DNA of 64,000 nucleotides, from positions 1,171,501-1,235,500 of the forward strand of contig JAAOOA010000060.1 in the NCBI GenBank assembly GCA_012861695.1, written 5' to 3'. The DNA comes from Trematomus loennbergii (Eukaryota > Chordata > Actinopteri > Perciformes > Nototheniidae). Shown here in pieces: positions 41,316 to 54,084 of this stretch (its first letter is position 1; the number at the start of each line of letters is the position of its first letter). Position numbers and translations under genes: made by a program. Below the pieces are notes generated by a model. It saw nothing but the letters and a program-made list of their open reading frames with translations. It was not told where the DNA came from and did no database searches.

Positions 41316-41795
41316 CTCTCTCACACACTCTCTCTCTCTCTGACACACACAGACACACACACTCTCTCTCTCTCTCTCTCACACACAATGTTCCAAACGG
41401 CCCAAAACTTCACAGGTTTGGTAACGAAGCAGCCATCAACGCATCTAAGCGTATTATGGGGTGTCATCAAATGCCGTTGCCATGGCGACAGACCACTCAC
41501 CATGAAGCACGAAGTCGCTGTAAGTCCAATGGAAACGGTCCGATCGTCCCCCAAACTTCGCTTGTATATCACCGGTCCAGCCCTCAACAGCTCTACGTCA
41601 ATTATGGGGTTTCTTCAAATGACGTTGCCATGGCAACACAATGCTCGCCATGAAACACGGTTTTCTCATAACTTCAGTGAAAATGTTCCAAACGGCCCAA
41701 AACTTCACAGGTTTGGTAACGATGCAGCCATCAACGCATCTAAGCGTATTATGGGGTGTCATCAAATGCCGTTGCCATGGCGACAGATCATTCAC
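40877..41795. repeat. X-box repeat family copy C
   Basis: The leader shared with copies A and B (ACAAAACGTTCACATGTAAG) is followed by a CT/CA microsatellite and then three units with boxes at 41476 (GTTGCCATGGCGAC), 41624 (GTTGCCATGGCAAC, a perfect palindrome) and 41771 (GTTGCCATGGCGAC). Spacing is 148 and 147 bp. Long frames across the units are by-products of the repeat. Confidence 0.85.
41044..41387. repeat. Compound (CT)n/(CA)n microsatellite, 344 bp
   Basis: Blocks of CT alternate with blocks of CACA in a roughly repeating higher-order pattern. It sits inside X-box copy C. Confidence 0.95.
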
Positions 41796-42060
41796 CATCA
41801 AGTTAGTTCAAAAGTTTGCAGTTCAAATATTCTGCTGCTTTTCCAAGCCTTTTTACTTTCTTTTCTTCACTCATCACACATTCAAGCCCCCAGTGTTCAT
41901 GTATCATTTCAATCTAAATTATTCACTTTCTTCTTACACATTACATGTCAGCATAGCAGTTTAGCGTCAGCTTTTCAGCATAAAGCATTCCCACTAGCAA
42001 TTTCTTCAGGAATTGCATTCTCTAGTTTGGTTTGTTCCCCTACTCAAGCTGCTTCAACAT
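41796..42060. other. Anonymous DNA
   Basis: Nothing recognised. Confidence 0.3.
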
Positions 42061-42879
42061 GATTCCCTGTTATAGCTCTGTTTAGGTCCTCACAGGGAAG
42101 ATTGTGTTCTCCTGTCGAGGTGACTCCAATCACAAGCTAGGTCCTGTAAAAACAAAAGGAAATCTTAGTCACATCAATATTTCAATAGAGAGGTTAGCAT
42201 GTTCCCTTTTCCAAAATAGATTTTAAAAGAGGACCGAAACGCCAGTATTTAACGGCTTCTCCCGCAATAGGATAGCAACAAGCATTCAAGATAGTCAGAT
42301 TAGCTTAGGTAGCTATGCTAACATCTCCCATATAATGCCAGAGAAACTTTAATGACAGCGTTATGATGCCAGTGTCAATTCAGACACACACATTCACTTA
42401 TGGGCATAGGGGATATGCCTCAGCTGCTGTGTGACAGTCAGACAGTGAATTACTACTTTTCAGCGGACGCTGCCGTATGTAAACGGCAGACTAAACGCCA
42501 GTGGACGAGCAGCGTATCACTCCAGCGGTCGGCTAATGTTTCTGAACCACATTGGTAAACAATCTAACACTGCGATCTGGAAAAAAGTATAAAGTTGGAG
42601 AAGTCGTTCTTCAATTTAATCTGGCTTTGTACGATTAAAGCAACACGAGGATCGACCCGACGCAGTCCGCCATCACTACTGTTGTGAGTGGCGTTCAGCG
42701 ACAAACACTGATTTCATGACCTGGCACCACTTGGGCTTGGCCGGTGGAAAGCGAAAACATGTTCTCAGTTAGAACAAACTGAGAGCTAAACAAGCACCAG
42801 CACACAGCTAGAACCGAGCTGATGTGAGTGGAAAAGGGGGAAGGGAAGGGAACACCACAAAAAGCATAATAGGGCTTCT
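42061..42879 (-). mobile_element. TTAA-type element, minus orientation, one end visible
   Basis: Read on the minus strand it starts TTAAAGAAGCCCTATTATGC (TTAA at 42880-42883), resembling from memory a common teleost TTAA-flanked family. The interior is moderately GC-rich. The other end was not found, so the lower limit is a guess. Confidence 0.45.
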
Positions 42880-42883
42880 TTAA

Positions 42884-45800
42884 TTGGATTTCAGCAAAAT
42901 TGAATATTTAATTGAACAATCATTCATTCATTATTAAAAAGCCAGAACTTGAGCAGTTACTGCAGTATAATTCATCAATAGCTCTTCCTGATCACACCCA
43001 AGTGCTTTCAGTAAAAGGGAGTAAACTTGGCCAGAAAGCCATCAAATGAAAGTAATGATGAATAATGATAAGCTGACAAAAAATAAGCTAATGATATCTT
43101 CCCCATGTCTTAGTATTTGTACAATTACTATTCTTAACACAGAGCTGAGAGTTTCATTAAATCTAATATTAGTGATGTAGAACTCCACATCTCCACTACA
43201 GTGTGACAGATGGCAGTGAGGTCAATAATAAGGACTGTCAATTAATGTCACTCACAACACTCACGTAAATTATTTTCTACAAGAAGTTCAGCTGGAAAGA
43301 TGGAGTAATCTTGCTTTCTTTGATCAAAGTTACAGGGGACGCACTGTTTTGCACACTCTTTTAGCAATGGAAAAAATAACTCCAGACTGAAATGTAACAC
43401 ATTTGACGGAAAAGTGTCAAATGCAGACGGGATACATTGATGACATGGCAACAGTGCTTGCACAACATTAGTGTTTAGTATCATCAGCATAAAAATGCAC
43501 AGATGCATTCATATTTTGACCCAAATCATTAAAATAGATATTGAAAAGAGGCACCTTCGCTGACATTAAGGAAGCTGGAGGAGAGACCACTAAACTGTCC
43601 ACATAGCTTAAGATTGAGTGAAGAGGTCATTTACAGCTCGGTCTGACAGGCAGATATCTGATCATTATGGAAGTAAATGCACTGGTCAACAGTATCAAAT
43701 GGTTTCCAAGCTGTCGGATACTTGTATCTGAGTATAGTTGCTTAAAATAAAGATCCCCAATTTAAAAAAGAAAACAAGTGGAAGCCTACATGTAATGTGT
43801 TTTTAATTACAGTATTTACTTAAGTTGACCAAGTCATATTTCATTACTGTCCACCTGAGTCGTAACAAGCTAAATGTACTAATCATTCCCGAAGTGCTGT
43901 ACGGCTGTATGTGGTTTTAGTTTGTTGATAATCAGAGGAAGGAGTTTATGACTTAAAAAATCCTATTTAGTATTACTCTAGCAGAATTTAGTATGATGAT
44001 TGACCTGTGTTTGTTATCAAATTCATATGTGTGAAGGAATGCGGGAAATGGGTATTGCAATTTTCCGGAGAGGTTATCTTTATGTCCGACCTTTTTCACA
44101 TAGCAAAAAGATTGTTTCTGCTTATAAACTCTCTGTGTGTCATGTATTGTTTTGAAGGAAATATATCCTTTATAGTCATAGTTAAATATAGGACAGTTTG
44201 TGGTTATGAGTAGAATAAAATAGCATTGTCAGTCAGATCAAACCAAAACTCACAGACTCTACCGACCCAGGATCTTCTCTCTGTGCTGTTATAATCTGTG
44301 CTGTTATAATCACAGGTTTTGTCTCTTTCTGAGAAATAAATACATTTTCTTCTCAGTTTTCAGATTAAGTCAGTTATTAAAAACCCTCATTTATTAAACG
44401 ATGGCCAGGTACAAATAAGTGTTTGACTTTGCACCGACCGTTCCCACCTTTGAGCCCTGGTGAGGAGATGAACAGTCGCTGCTCCTCTGCACCCCCCACT
44501 GGGCGGAGGTCAGCAGTCTGATTCTCCTCATCTGCCCCCCGCTGTGCCATGAACTCTGTTTGATTCCCCCTGATGTGAGTCCTGCTGGGCTAGATTGCTT
44601 TGACCAACAAATGTCAGACATAGTCAACTGTATTTTGGCAGTGGTGAAAGATAAACAGTGGCTAAAATAAATCCTTTACTTCCTTTATCTTGAAGCTTTG
44701 CTGTGATTATTTTTTGCTGCTGACGATAGTAATGATAAGAAATATAATTATTATATGTCAGTCCAACTGAAAGGAGGGGCTAAACCTTTTTCCACAGCTG
44801 GGGGATGATGCATTAGCCTTATGCAGGTCTAATATCATTCTTATCTGGCCTTACATTGTTAAAAATAAGAGTGAATAGTCCATTTGTCTAGATCATTTCA
44901 GCTTCAGCCTTGCACTAAGTACTTTTATTCATGCATTATGCTAATGTTCAGGTCCATACTAGTATTTAGCCCAGTCTGCTCTGATCTGTTAGCTGGCCGG
45001 CTCTGTTGTGATTGGTCAACCGCTTAGAGATATGGTGTCACATATAATGTGTTGGAGCGCTAGCCAATAGAAGCATGAGTGTCACATAGTGATGTATCAA
45101 TGTTCAGGAAGTAGACAAAGGAGCCTAATGGAGGCATTTCAGGCGGGGAGGGGGCGGAGTGTGTGGGAGAAAAAAGTTAATAGTGTCTCTTCAAAGTAAA
45201 CTGCACACTGTTCATGAAAGTTACAGTGCTATGATATTGTGGAGAAAATATATTTTAGGTCAGATTCTACAAAAGATGTACTTATGGAAATGTACATTTA
45301 ATACCAAGATGATCTGTTTATTGGTCCAATATTCTGTTTGGGAACTGAAGTACAGTTCATGTATGGGTGGGTGGCATTATTTCCTGTGACTTTATTAGAT
45401 GCCAGCAGCAGGAGGATGGATGGTGCTTCTCCAGAGGGGGGGTGCACATTAACGCACATGGCACAGCGGCGGTAACTTCATTAATTATAAATCATTATTA
45501 ATTATCCCTGACACAGTGACAGAATCAGTGGGGATCTAACTAATCTTCATACTTTTCTACACTTTAGACGGATAAGCTTTCACACATAGATTCTAAGTTA
45601 GAGGCTACAGTCAAATCATACATCATGACATACGTAACATATGTCTTCAGATCCTGAGCTGATCAGAGCTCTTCATTGTATTTTACTCCTATATTATGTG
45701 AAAGTCCTGCAAATTTGGATAGTGATATTTTCGCCTTTTATGTAGATAGTGAAGTGAAGTCAGAACCTCTCTAGCGCTGGCCGGTCAGGCTGAGTGTCAG

Positions 45801-46193
45801 GGGAGCACTCAATTCGATATGCAATGCATTTTCTGTGAGCAGAGACCGCATTTTAAACATATTTTTGTAAGTAGCCCCGCTTAATTGAACTTCCTGATAG
45901 GCAGTGGCTGTATATGTATGTCGCCTGGGAAAACATACCGATGTTAGGACCTCATCGACCTCAATGGTAGGTTTGGCCATGCTTGTGTCCTAAAAAGATT
46001 CTCTGGCTCTTTACAAAAAAAAGAAAAGTATGTTTAATGATTAATAAAGTGGATTCTTCTTCTTTTAAGTCTGCCATTCAGCACACATGTATAGCTCCAA
46101 CAGAATGTTACTTTCCTGACAATCTCTAAGAATAGCAGTTAGGCTCATTGGATCAAATGGTTCACTAGTGGACTCGTCAGGGTCAGACTCACC
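42884..46193. other. Anonymous DNA, no clear element
   Basis: No recognisable gene. Minus-strand frames at 43248-43508, 44394-44627 and 45771-45980 are unremarkable and match no family I know. A GGCGGAG and CCAAT-like stretch near 45000-45150 resembles the interior of a DNA transposon but has no ends. Confidence 0.35.
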
Positions 46194-46329
46194 CTTACCT
46201 GCAGGGACGTGCACAGACATTTTGTGGGGCGGGAGCTCAAGTGAGAAAAAGGGCACTTCCCATAATCATTTATAAAAATTGTTTTAAAACAAAAAATTAA
46301 ATATAGGCTAGTTGCACATCTCTGACTTA

Positions 46330-46908
46330 CGGACCTTCCACACAGCAGCGTTAAAAAATCTTGAAACGCTTCTGCCCATTCACTTTGAATGGGGTGACGT
46401 CACTTTCCCTCACTTTTCGCCGAACTGCATTGTGGGCAGGCGAGCGGAGATTTTCAGGATTTTCAGGATTCAAAGTTGAACAATGTTCAACTTTTGAGGC
46501 TGAGGTGGAAGCGTCAGCCAATCAAATCCTGTGTACGCAAATCTGACAGTTCAAGCTCTAGCCAATCAAATGGCGTGTATGCTGGGAGAGACATATCATT
46601 TCCTCATATTCCAAAAAATGGAGGAGAAATTAGCGGTAGGGAATCACCCGGTGCTTTATGACCAGTCCCTATTTACCTACCGGGATACAAACCGGAGGAG
46701 CCAGGCATGGAGGGAGGTGGCAGAGACAGTGGTATGTTTTCGCCTGTTTGGGGAGTTTATATCCAGTTTACTTCAAACTGTTTTGCTTCGTATGTCGGGG
46801 GCGGGAGATTCATGTGATTGGTTGTTGGTGCCTTGCTCGCAAAAAATCCCCAAGCTTCAGATACGCCCACCTCCAACATTTTTTTAACGCTGCTGTGTGG
46901 ACGGTCCG
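46330..46908 (+). mobile_element. PIF/Harbinger element carrying a MADF-domain exon
   Basis: Inverted ends of 29 bp start CGGACCTTCCACACAGCAGC, with one mismatch between left and right. TTA flanks both sides (46327-46329, 46909-46911). It lies 128 bp inside the left end of the large hAT. The element is only 579 bp but keeps the first coding exon of the family's DNA-binding protein, implying internal deletion of a larger autonomous copy. Confidence 0.88.
46618..46731 (+). pseudogene. MADF (Myb/SANT-like) domain, first exon of Harbinger accessory protein
   Basis: ATG at 46618 opens MEEKLAVGNHPVLYDQSLFT, then YRDTNRRSQAWREVAETV, ending at a GTG|GTATGT splice donor at 46731/46732. The pattern EEKL-x(4)-HPVLYD-x(6)-YRD-x(4)-AW-EVA is diagnostic of the N-terminal half of a MADF domain. 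PIF/Harbinger transposons encode such a Myb/SANT- or MADF-like protein beside the DDE nuclease; it binds the ends and helps nuclear import of the transposase. The later exons and the nuclease gene are missing. The 38 codons are free of stops, so this copy may be young or the exon may be conserved by chance. Confidence 0.75.
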
Positions 46909-46911
46909 TTA

Positions 46912-47469
46912 CTGAACAATTTATTTTAATACCCTCACTCACGCAATTGTTTAATACTCAGCAGAATTCTACAAAATAATCAGCTAACACAGAGACAATG
47001 GTCTTCTTTAGTATTCACTACGCACACGAGCACAACAAACTAGTACAATTACAGATGGAGCCTCTTATTTTGGACCCCAGCATACAGCTTCCTGCCTACT
47101 TCCAGCCAGTTACCAGCCTAAGACCTGCCAAAGACCAGTATTCAGAAATGTTAGGCCCAACCCACTATTCTCCAATTTCAGGGTTTAACCAGGAGATGGC
47201 GCTATATATTAAATAACTAAGACTTAGTTTTTCACAATAGTCGTTTTAGATATTATATAAAAAACTAAAGTTAAAATCTTGTTTTTAATGCCCCAAGAGC
47301 AATAACATCTTGTCACAAGCTTTTTGGAAGAAAAAGACTGACCCAAGAGACCTGTAGTTGACTAATTACAGGCCTCAATAAAGTTCTGCCATTGGTTGTG
47401 AAAAACAACGGTGGACATAGTGGAAAGTGAAATTGACATTGTCGAATTTAATAAAAATACAAAATAATG
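46912..47469. other. Interior of the large hAT, anonymous
   Basis: No motif recognised. Confidence 0.4.
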
Positions 47470-47798
47470 TATCTGTGTACGTGTTTTACTATGTGATCTG
47501 CACTTATCAAACATCTAATTAAAGAATGGTAGCTGTACCTCTCAAACAACCTAAACTAGTTATACATGTTTATTTTAAATAAAGTCTTTATGACTCGGAA
47601 TATGAATAATATGGGTCCGTTACAGTTTGTTTTCATCTGATTTCAAATAAACAAAGTCTTACGACGCTGAAGTTGGCTTCCGATTCAGAGCTTCCGATTC
47701 GGCAGTTAAGGGGAAAGTTAAGGGACATTTAATTTACAGCGCTGAGCGAACAATCCTCCGTGTTTGAACCTCTTAAATCGCTGCATAGCCGATTCATT

Positions 47799-48130
47799 TG
47801 GACTGGATTATCCCAGAGAGTCTAAAGATTCTTTATAACACAGTTTGAGATTTGTGAAACATTAATTCTATTGTGAAAATACAAAAAACCGAAGATTTTG
47901 CTGCTTTTTCTACATCTAGACCACATTAGACCAGGTCCTGATCTAAAACCACTATACCTAGACTCATCAAATCTGGACTGGATTATCCCAGAGGGTCTAA
48001 ACATTCTTTATAACACAGTTTTAGATTTGTGAAACCTTAATTCTGTTTGTGAAAATTTAAAAAAATGGAGATTTCAGTGCTTTTTTCGCATCTAGACCAC
48101 ATAAGACCAGGTCCTGATCTAAAAATCTAA
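47799..48130. repeat. 175-bp tandem repeat, left block
   Basis: The word GGACTGGATTATCCCAGAG recurs at 47800 and 47975, and the following sequence repeats in register. The same unit appears inverted at 49515-49990. Confidence 0.85.
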
Positions 48131-49240
48131 AAATGTTTGGTTTTTGTGACCAGTTGGACTCATTAAGGCCATTGTTTCCCTTCATAAGTGCAACTACGGA
48201 AGTGGATTGGAGTCTTTCAGAGCCTGTCACAGTTCCAGATCATACCAGTGTAAAGCTATATGTAGTATTTGTATTAGTAATCATAGTTTTTCTATGTCAA
48301 AAAAAGTATAAACAGCATGCAACAATATCAAAACTTGCTAAACATGCTCACTTTATTATATTTGTGTCGCAAAGGTCATGCCACAGTCTGATAAGCATAA
48401 CTTGTTTAAGAATTCAAAATGCAGCCCCCACTTCAATCCATAAAGCATTCCAAATATATATATCATGTGCAGTGCTCATTAGTAGCCGTCATCCCATGCA
48501 GTTTAAATATACTGGGACCACAGCAAGGCAGCCTTACACTGGTGAGTACATGTGAAAGGATTTCAGGAGCCTTTTGCTTCATTTACATTATTTTAGTGGT
48601 TTGAGTAAGAGTACTTTTTAGAAATTCTAACAATGTATTTTTGAAAATGTATGAAACTAAAAAAAGTCTCCACACCTGTTAAGTAACAAACTAACTTTCT
48701 ACAAATAAATTCAAGATGTTTTTTAAGATAGACTACATACATGTTCTGAAGCCACTGTGGCCTCAGGATGCTTCCGACACAACATTCAATAGCTTTAGCC
48801 AACGAGCTGCTGGGTCAGGTGAGGCTGCAGCAGCTCTGTGCCCTGATGTGAGCTACATCATCTGTCTTTTGGAGTATGTGGTGTTCTAAGGCTCTGTGCC
48901 TGTTAGCATGTTAGCCTAGCTCCTGCTGGGTGACAGACCCTGCAGTTTGTGATGGACTCTTACCGCTGATGCACTGGCAGAAAGAACATAATTGCGAGGC
49001 CTGGTCTCCTGAAAAGCAGGTGCAGCCTACAAACAAGAGCAGGGAGGAGGAGACACATGTTGGCACAGTCATGCATTACAATCATAAAGCAGAACAACAA
49101 AAACAGTTAGCAAAAAGCAAAGCTGGATCATTTATTAATTGCTGTTAAAGCATAAACAGTTAGAATGCTTTAGTAAGTTTTGCTTTAACTTGAATAAAAT
49201 GATCCTGTGAGGATAATAAGTTAATTTGAAGCAGACTCGG
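48131..49240. other. Interior of palindrome, anonymous
   Basis: A 140-codon frame at 48133-48555 has no recognisable motif. Nothing else seen. Confidence 0.35.
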
Positions 49241-49530
49241 TGTCAGGGTTGGGGAAAAATAGGACCCAAATGCAGTAAAAGGACTAAAAGGTCAGGTAAC
49301 AAAAAGCGAGCTTTATTTCCCAAAGCTGAATGACAAAAGAAAACAAGGAACAACTTAACATACCAAAACCGGGGGAGTACGAGGAAGGATCAGGACAAAA
49401 AACCTCAGTAACAAACATGGAGCGTGACAGGTAGCATGGACAAGAGCAAAGAGACTAACAGGTATCATAGACGAGAAACGACGACGAACAGACATGGAGC
49501 ACAGGGGAAGACAAGACAATGCGAAAAAAG
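49241..49530 (-). mobile_element. LTR-like fragment, minus orientation
   Basis: On the minus strand it contains an AAATAAAGC polyadenylation-like word and ends CTGCATTTGGGTCCTATT...CCTGACA, the typical U5-like end of fish gypsy-type LTRs. It is inserted at the edge of the 175-bp repeat block. No coding part is present. Confidence 0.45.
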
Positions 49531-49990
49531 CACTGAAATCTCACTTTTTTGTATTTTCACAAATAGAATAAAGGTTTCACAAATCTAAAACTGTGTTATA
49601 AAGAATGGTTAGACCCTCTGGGATAATCCAGTCCAGATTTGATGAGTCTAGGTCTAATGGTTTTAGATCAGGACCTGGTTTTATGTGGTCTAGATGCGAA
49701 AAAAGCACTGAAATCTCCCTTTTTTAAATTTTCACAAATAGAATTAAGGTTTCACAAATCTAAAACTGTGTTATAAAGAATGTTTAGACCCTCTGGGATA
49801 ATCCAGTCCAGATTTGATGAGTCTAGGTATAGTGGTTTTAGATCAGGACCTGGTCTAATGTGGTCTAGATGTAGAAAAAGCAGCAATATCTTCGTTTTTT
49901 TGTATTTTCACAAATAGAATTAATGTTTCACAAATCTCAAACTGTGTTATAAAGAATGTTTAGACTCTCTGGGATAATCCAGTCCAAATA
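49515..49990. repeat. 175-bp tandem repeat, right block (inverted)
   Basis: CTCTGGGATAATCCAGTCC recurs at 49616, 49791 and 49967, giving periods of 175 and 176 bp. It is the reverse complement of the left block. Confidence 0.85.
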
Positions 49991-50283
49991 AATCGGATAT
50001 GCAGCGATTTAAGAGGTTCAAACACGGAGGATTGTTCGCTCAGCGCTGTAAATTAAATGTCCCTTAACTTTCCCCTTAACTGCCGAATCGGAAGCTCTGA
50101 ATCGGTAGCCAACTTCAGCGTCGACAAAGTCTTGGCTTTCAGAATATTAAACTTGTTTCGGCAAATTTAGATGATAAATACAACTATGAAGCTTGTAACG
50201 GCATAATTACTTAAGCGGAGAACGGAGTAAGTAAACGTTACAGCAGGCATAACAACAGCCGGTGTTTATTTTATTATAATATA

Positions 50284-51885
50284 CTTTAACTTTAAACTTT
50301 CACACACGTTCCCCTTAAATTAAATGTATTCTGTAGAGAAATGTAAACGTTCACCATCCCCCACCCGCCTACTGTATGTTGCTTTTTGACATGTAAATGG
50401 GTAACTACCCCCCTCTGAGTGAATACCTGTTTTACCTGTCCGGGGCTAAGCCTGGTGCTCTGATGTCATCACCCTCGCACATTGGTCATATGTTTACAAA
50501 AAACCATGTTAACACTTTCTCGTTCTTAATATATGCTATATTTATGGTCGATATGTGTTGAATTTACTTTAAAATAGCAGATCACTGTGATTCACTTCTC
50601 CGCGGCTCCTCCGTGCAGAGAGCCCCCCCCCCCCGTTGACCATTCACGAGCGTCTAACTCTCTCCCCCCTCCCCCGTCGCACCTTCTAACAGAACCCCCC
50701 CCCCCCCCATATCAAATCCCAATTTATTCATATTATTATTATTCATAATTTATTGTGGCTCAGGTTAAGATTCCTCAAGTGAGAATCCAAACATAAATAG
50801 TCTTGCAATGATCTTTGACAGAAGAGATGAGCCATTATCTCATGAAATATGCGCCTATTTGAACACATTTCAGGAACCGAAATCTGAACTTTGGATAAAG
50901 CCATGGATCAAAATTATTGTTTCATTTTGTAGTCATATTAGTATCTAAGGCTTTTACAGAAGGATATCTCTTTGTATCACTCCATAAATCAGAAAATACT
51001 GTCAACAGCCCTAAAATATCAATTTTCACCATGTTTTTAGGTATGAAATGTTATATAATTCAGGCTATATGAACAAACCCTTCTGTAAAAGCCTTCATAA
51101 TATTGATAGGAATATAACTGGAAGGTTTGGTGTATGTAACTGCTACTGAAGTGGAGATTTCGAACTCAGAGTAGGAGAAAAAACTCATTTTGAGAAAACG
51201 ACCTTTAAAGATTGCAGAGTGACGCTAGCTAAACCCTCCTGTTATTGGATGATAGCTTGCGCATCGACGCACTCCGTGAAGGTATTTCATGTTCGGGGTC
51301 ATTTGTTTTTTGTATAACCTTGCTTTATGCAAGTGACAATTGTTGTCGTCTTCTCTGTGAACGTTTTTTTCGCCGTTATTTTGCCATTTTCAGATTTAAA
51401 TTTCGAGCGGAAAGCTAACCAGGAAGTGCTTTAGCACACCACGTGACGCATCTGAACGAATCACGTTGTCAGAAATTGACACCAGCCAATGAGATTTCGT
51501 TTCTTGGTTTAAGACCCCTTTGCACTTTCACGATTGGTTGCTGATACAAAGGAAATGACCATATTTGGATCCGATGAGATTGTGCAGGAGACACGGAGAT
51601 TTCCAACGATACCTCTGATGACATGGTGCAAACATCGGTCGCGGTACTTTAAGTTACGTTAGAATGCTAACTTTTGGTGAATTTAGGAGAAATCTACAGA
51701 CGAAAATAGACAAAACTATAGTAAAATAAACACTTAAATGTGTATTTTGTACGTTTTCCTTCCAAAAGCCTGAAAGAAAACATGTTATGGAATCAAAATA
51801 GCACAACATCTCAAAATTGACCAGTGCAGGAAAAACGATGTTTTTGCCTGCCGTGTCTCGCCTTAAAACAAATGAATAGCGACTA
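50284..51885. other. Central part of palindrome, anonymous
   Basis: C runs lie at 50623-50634 and 50695-50708. A 15-bp inverted word GGCTTTTACAGAAGG (50949) and CCTTCTGTAAAAGCC (51079) is present. No gene recognised. Confidence 0.4.
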
Positions 51886-52430
51886 TATATTATAATAAAA
51901 TAAACACCGGCTGTTGTTATGCCTGCTGTAACGTTAACTTACTTCGTTCTCCGCTTAAGTAATTATGCCGTTACAATCTTCATAGTTGTATTTATCATCT
52001 AAATTTGCCGAAACAAGTTTAATATTCTGAAAGCCAAGACTTTGTTTATTTGAAATCAGTAACTGTAACGGTGTAATGTTTGATAAGTGCATGCAGATCA
52101 CATAGTAAAACACGTACATTTTAGTGAACCAGACCAGCTGTTTCCGCCGGGTCTTCGCTTCCCGGGCATCACGTTGTTTACAAGTGTGTTCAGATGCTAA
52201 ATAAAAGTTTAGCTTGTACTTTTGATACCCCGCCTCTCGGCACCACAACATCCAGTTTACTGTATTTCACATGAGCGATGTCGAACATTGAAAAGTCCTT
52301 ATAAAATCTCTGTTATTAGATCAGTACTTTTCTTATATGACTATTGACTTGAACACTGAGAATGTATTTATTAACTTCAGACATTCGAAATATTTGAAAT
52401 CAGATGAAAACAAACTGTAACGGACCCTGC

Positions 52431-54084
52431 CGTGTTATCTATGATTACTATGCCTTACTGTACATTCATAATTTCAGCCGGAGGTAGGTGGTAGGCGTTG
52501 CGGAGGAGCAGATTGCGAGTGAGGTGCCTGTTCTAAACGAACTATTCCAGCTGTTATAAAGCATTAAATAAAAAGTAAGCAAGGAATACAGAATGTTTCG
52601 TTACTTTACTTTGTTGAGAATGTGGCCATGTACATGTAATACATGGGATCATTTGCAGCGACTTGGTCATTGTGGGGGAAAATAACACCCATCCTGATCG
52701 TTTCAATGAAGTTGAATACAGAATATTCATATTTGTCAGTGATTTCATGTCAATTCGGCGAACATAAACATCAATGATGATGATTAAATTAGGATTAAAA
52801 ATCGGGAGAGCCGGCTCGTTCGTTTTTTTCGACTAAACAACATTATTTTGTTAAATAACAACATGGTGATGTTTTGTAAATGATTACATGTCTTATTTAG
52901 CACAGACTATGATCCTATCCATGACATATGGATCTTAATAAAGATCCGCTATACATTAGTACCAGACGTACTGTACAAGACTCCACACATGACTCCAGTG
53001 TGGAACTCCACTGCACCCCCTGGTGGATCAATCATCCATTGCAGCTGGCTTCACAATAATTAAATGTATTTATCATGGGGGCGGTATCAAGTCAGACAGG
53101 GGGCCGGCCGGCCATCACGGAACGTGCACGAACCGATCACGACCCTCGCACTTTAAACTGTCCAAAATAAGACGCTTCATCTGTAATAGTTATTAAATGA
53201 GCAGCCAACAACCAAAATGATGAAGTGACTGTTTAAGGACATTTCAGGCTAAAAGATCGTTTTTCATGTACTTGTACTTTTTGTTATTTTGGTCTATTTT
53301 GCTTCCATGTTTTCTTTCACTCTAATGGAAATAAAACTTCCAAGAAACACATATAAATGGTGTTCGTCTTACTACCCTGTCTGAATTCATCTATAGATTT
53401 AAAGCTAATCTGCATTTAAACATAACATTTCAGGGGAAAATACTGACTTAACGTAATATCTGGGGAAGTTGTAAGGTGATGTGTTTTTTTGTTTTATCCT
53501 TTTCACTTGCAATGCCTTGGTAACTTCATGCAAATTAGCGCATTTGAATTAGGCCTAGTTAACGCCTAATCTGCATATCAATGTGGCGATTGTGATGACG
53601 TTATTAGATACACATTTGACTGTATTCACTTTAAGTGTCTCCCCTTAAGTACAGTACATTAGCCTGTATGCCCATGATAAATTGCCTTAGCTAAACTTTG
53701 AGCTAACTTATCCATTAGCTATTAGCCTACCTTAGTTAACTATACTATTTGTTTTTGTCTTATGGCTAATTAGATGTAAACTCGAGGCACTGGCAGCTTA
53801 ATCATGTCATCACCACTCACCTTCAAACAAGCCAAGAAAAGCCGGCATAACATGGGACTTTAAGGTGGGAGGTGCTGCTACCTGTCTGTCTGAAGTGACT
53901 GCCGATGTCCGCACCGCTGTGCAGGAGACGTGGAGGGAGGGAGGGAGGGTAGAGAGAGCATCGGAACTTCACAGTCTAATCTCCGACCTGATATTTTTAT
54001 TTTGTATTCAATCAATATTTTTGCAAAGGGAAACTGTGCGCAAACAGCAGTAGATATATATTCATTTATTTCAACAAAAAAAAA
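52431..54084. other. Right part of large hAT, anonymous
   Basis: A fragment GAGAGCCGGCTCGTTCG near 52805 resembles the subterminal words of the hAT copies at 4052 and 38314. No transposase recognised. Confidence 0.35.

Larger units (their letters stand above)
47470..52430. repeat. Nested palindromic complex
   Basis: 47470-48130 is mirrored in two pieces, at 49515-50130 and around 52030-52121. 50130-50283 is mirrored by 51886-52045. The word GTCCGTTACAGTTTGTTTTC at 47613 is mirrored near 52425. An insertion of about 100 bp (47513-47610) in the left arm resembles DNA near 11012-11050. The structure suggests an original long-inverted-repeat element rearranged by later insertions. No coding domain is seen. 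Confidence 0.7.

Noticed and set aside
40991..41653. 220-codon frame on the plus strand
   Set aside because: First two thirds is CT/CA microsatellite; the rest is the 148-bp X-box repeat read through.
42884..46193. Host gene exons on the minus strand (frames at 43248, 44394, 45771)
   Set aside because: No recognisable domain, no convincing splice pairs, and no shared frame between them.
48133..48555. 140-codon frame with a hydrophobic segment (VVFVLVIIVFLC)
   Set aside because: Lies within the palindromic transposon complex, AT-rich, no homologous motif; probably chance.
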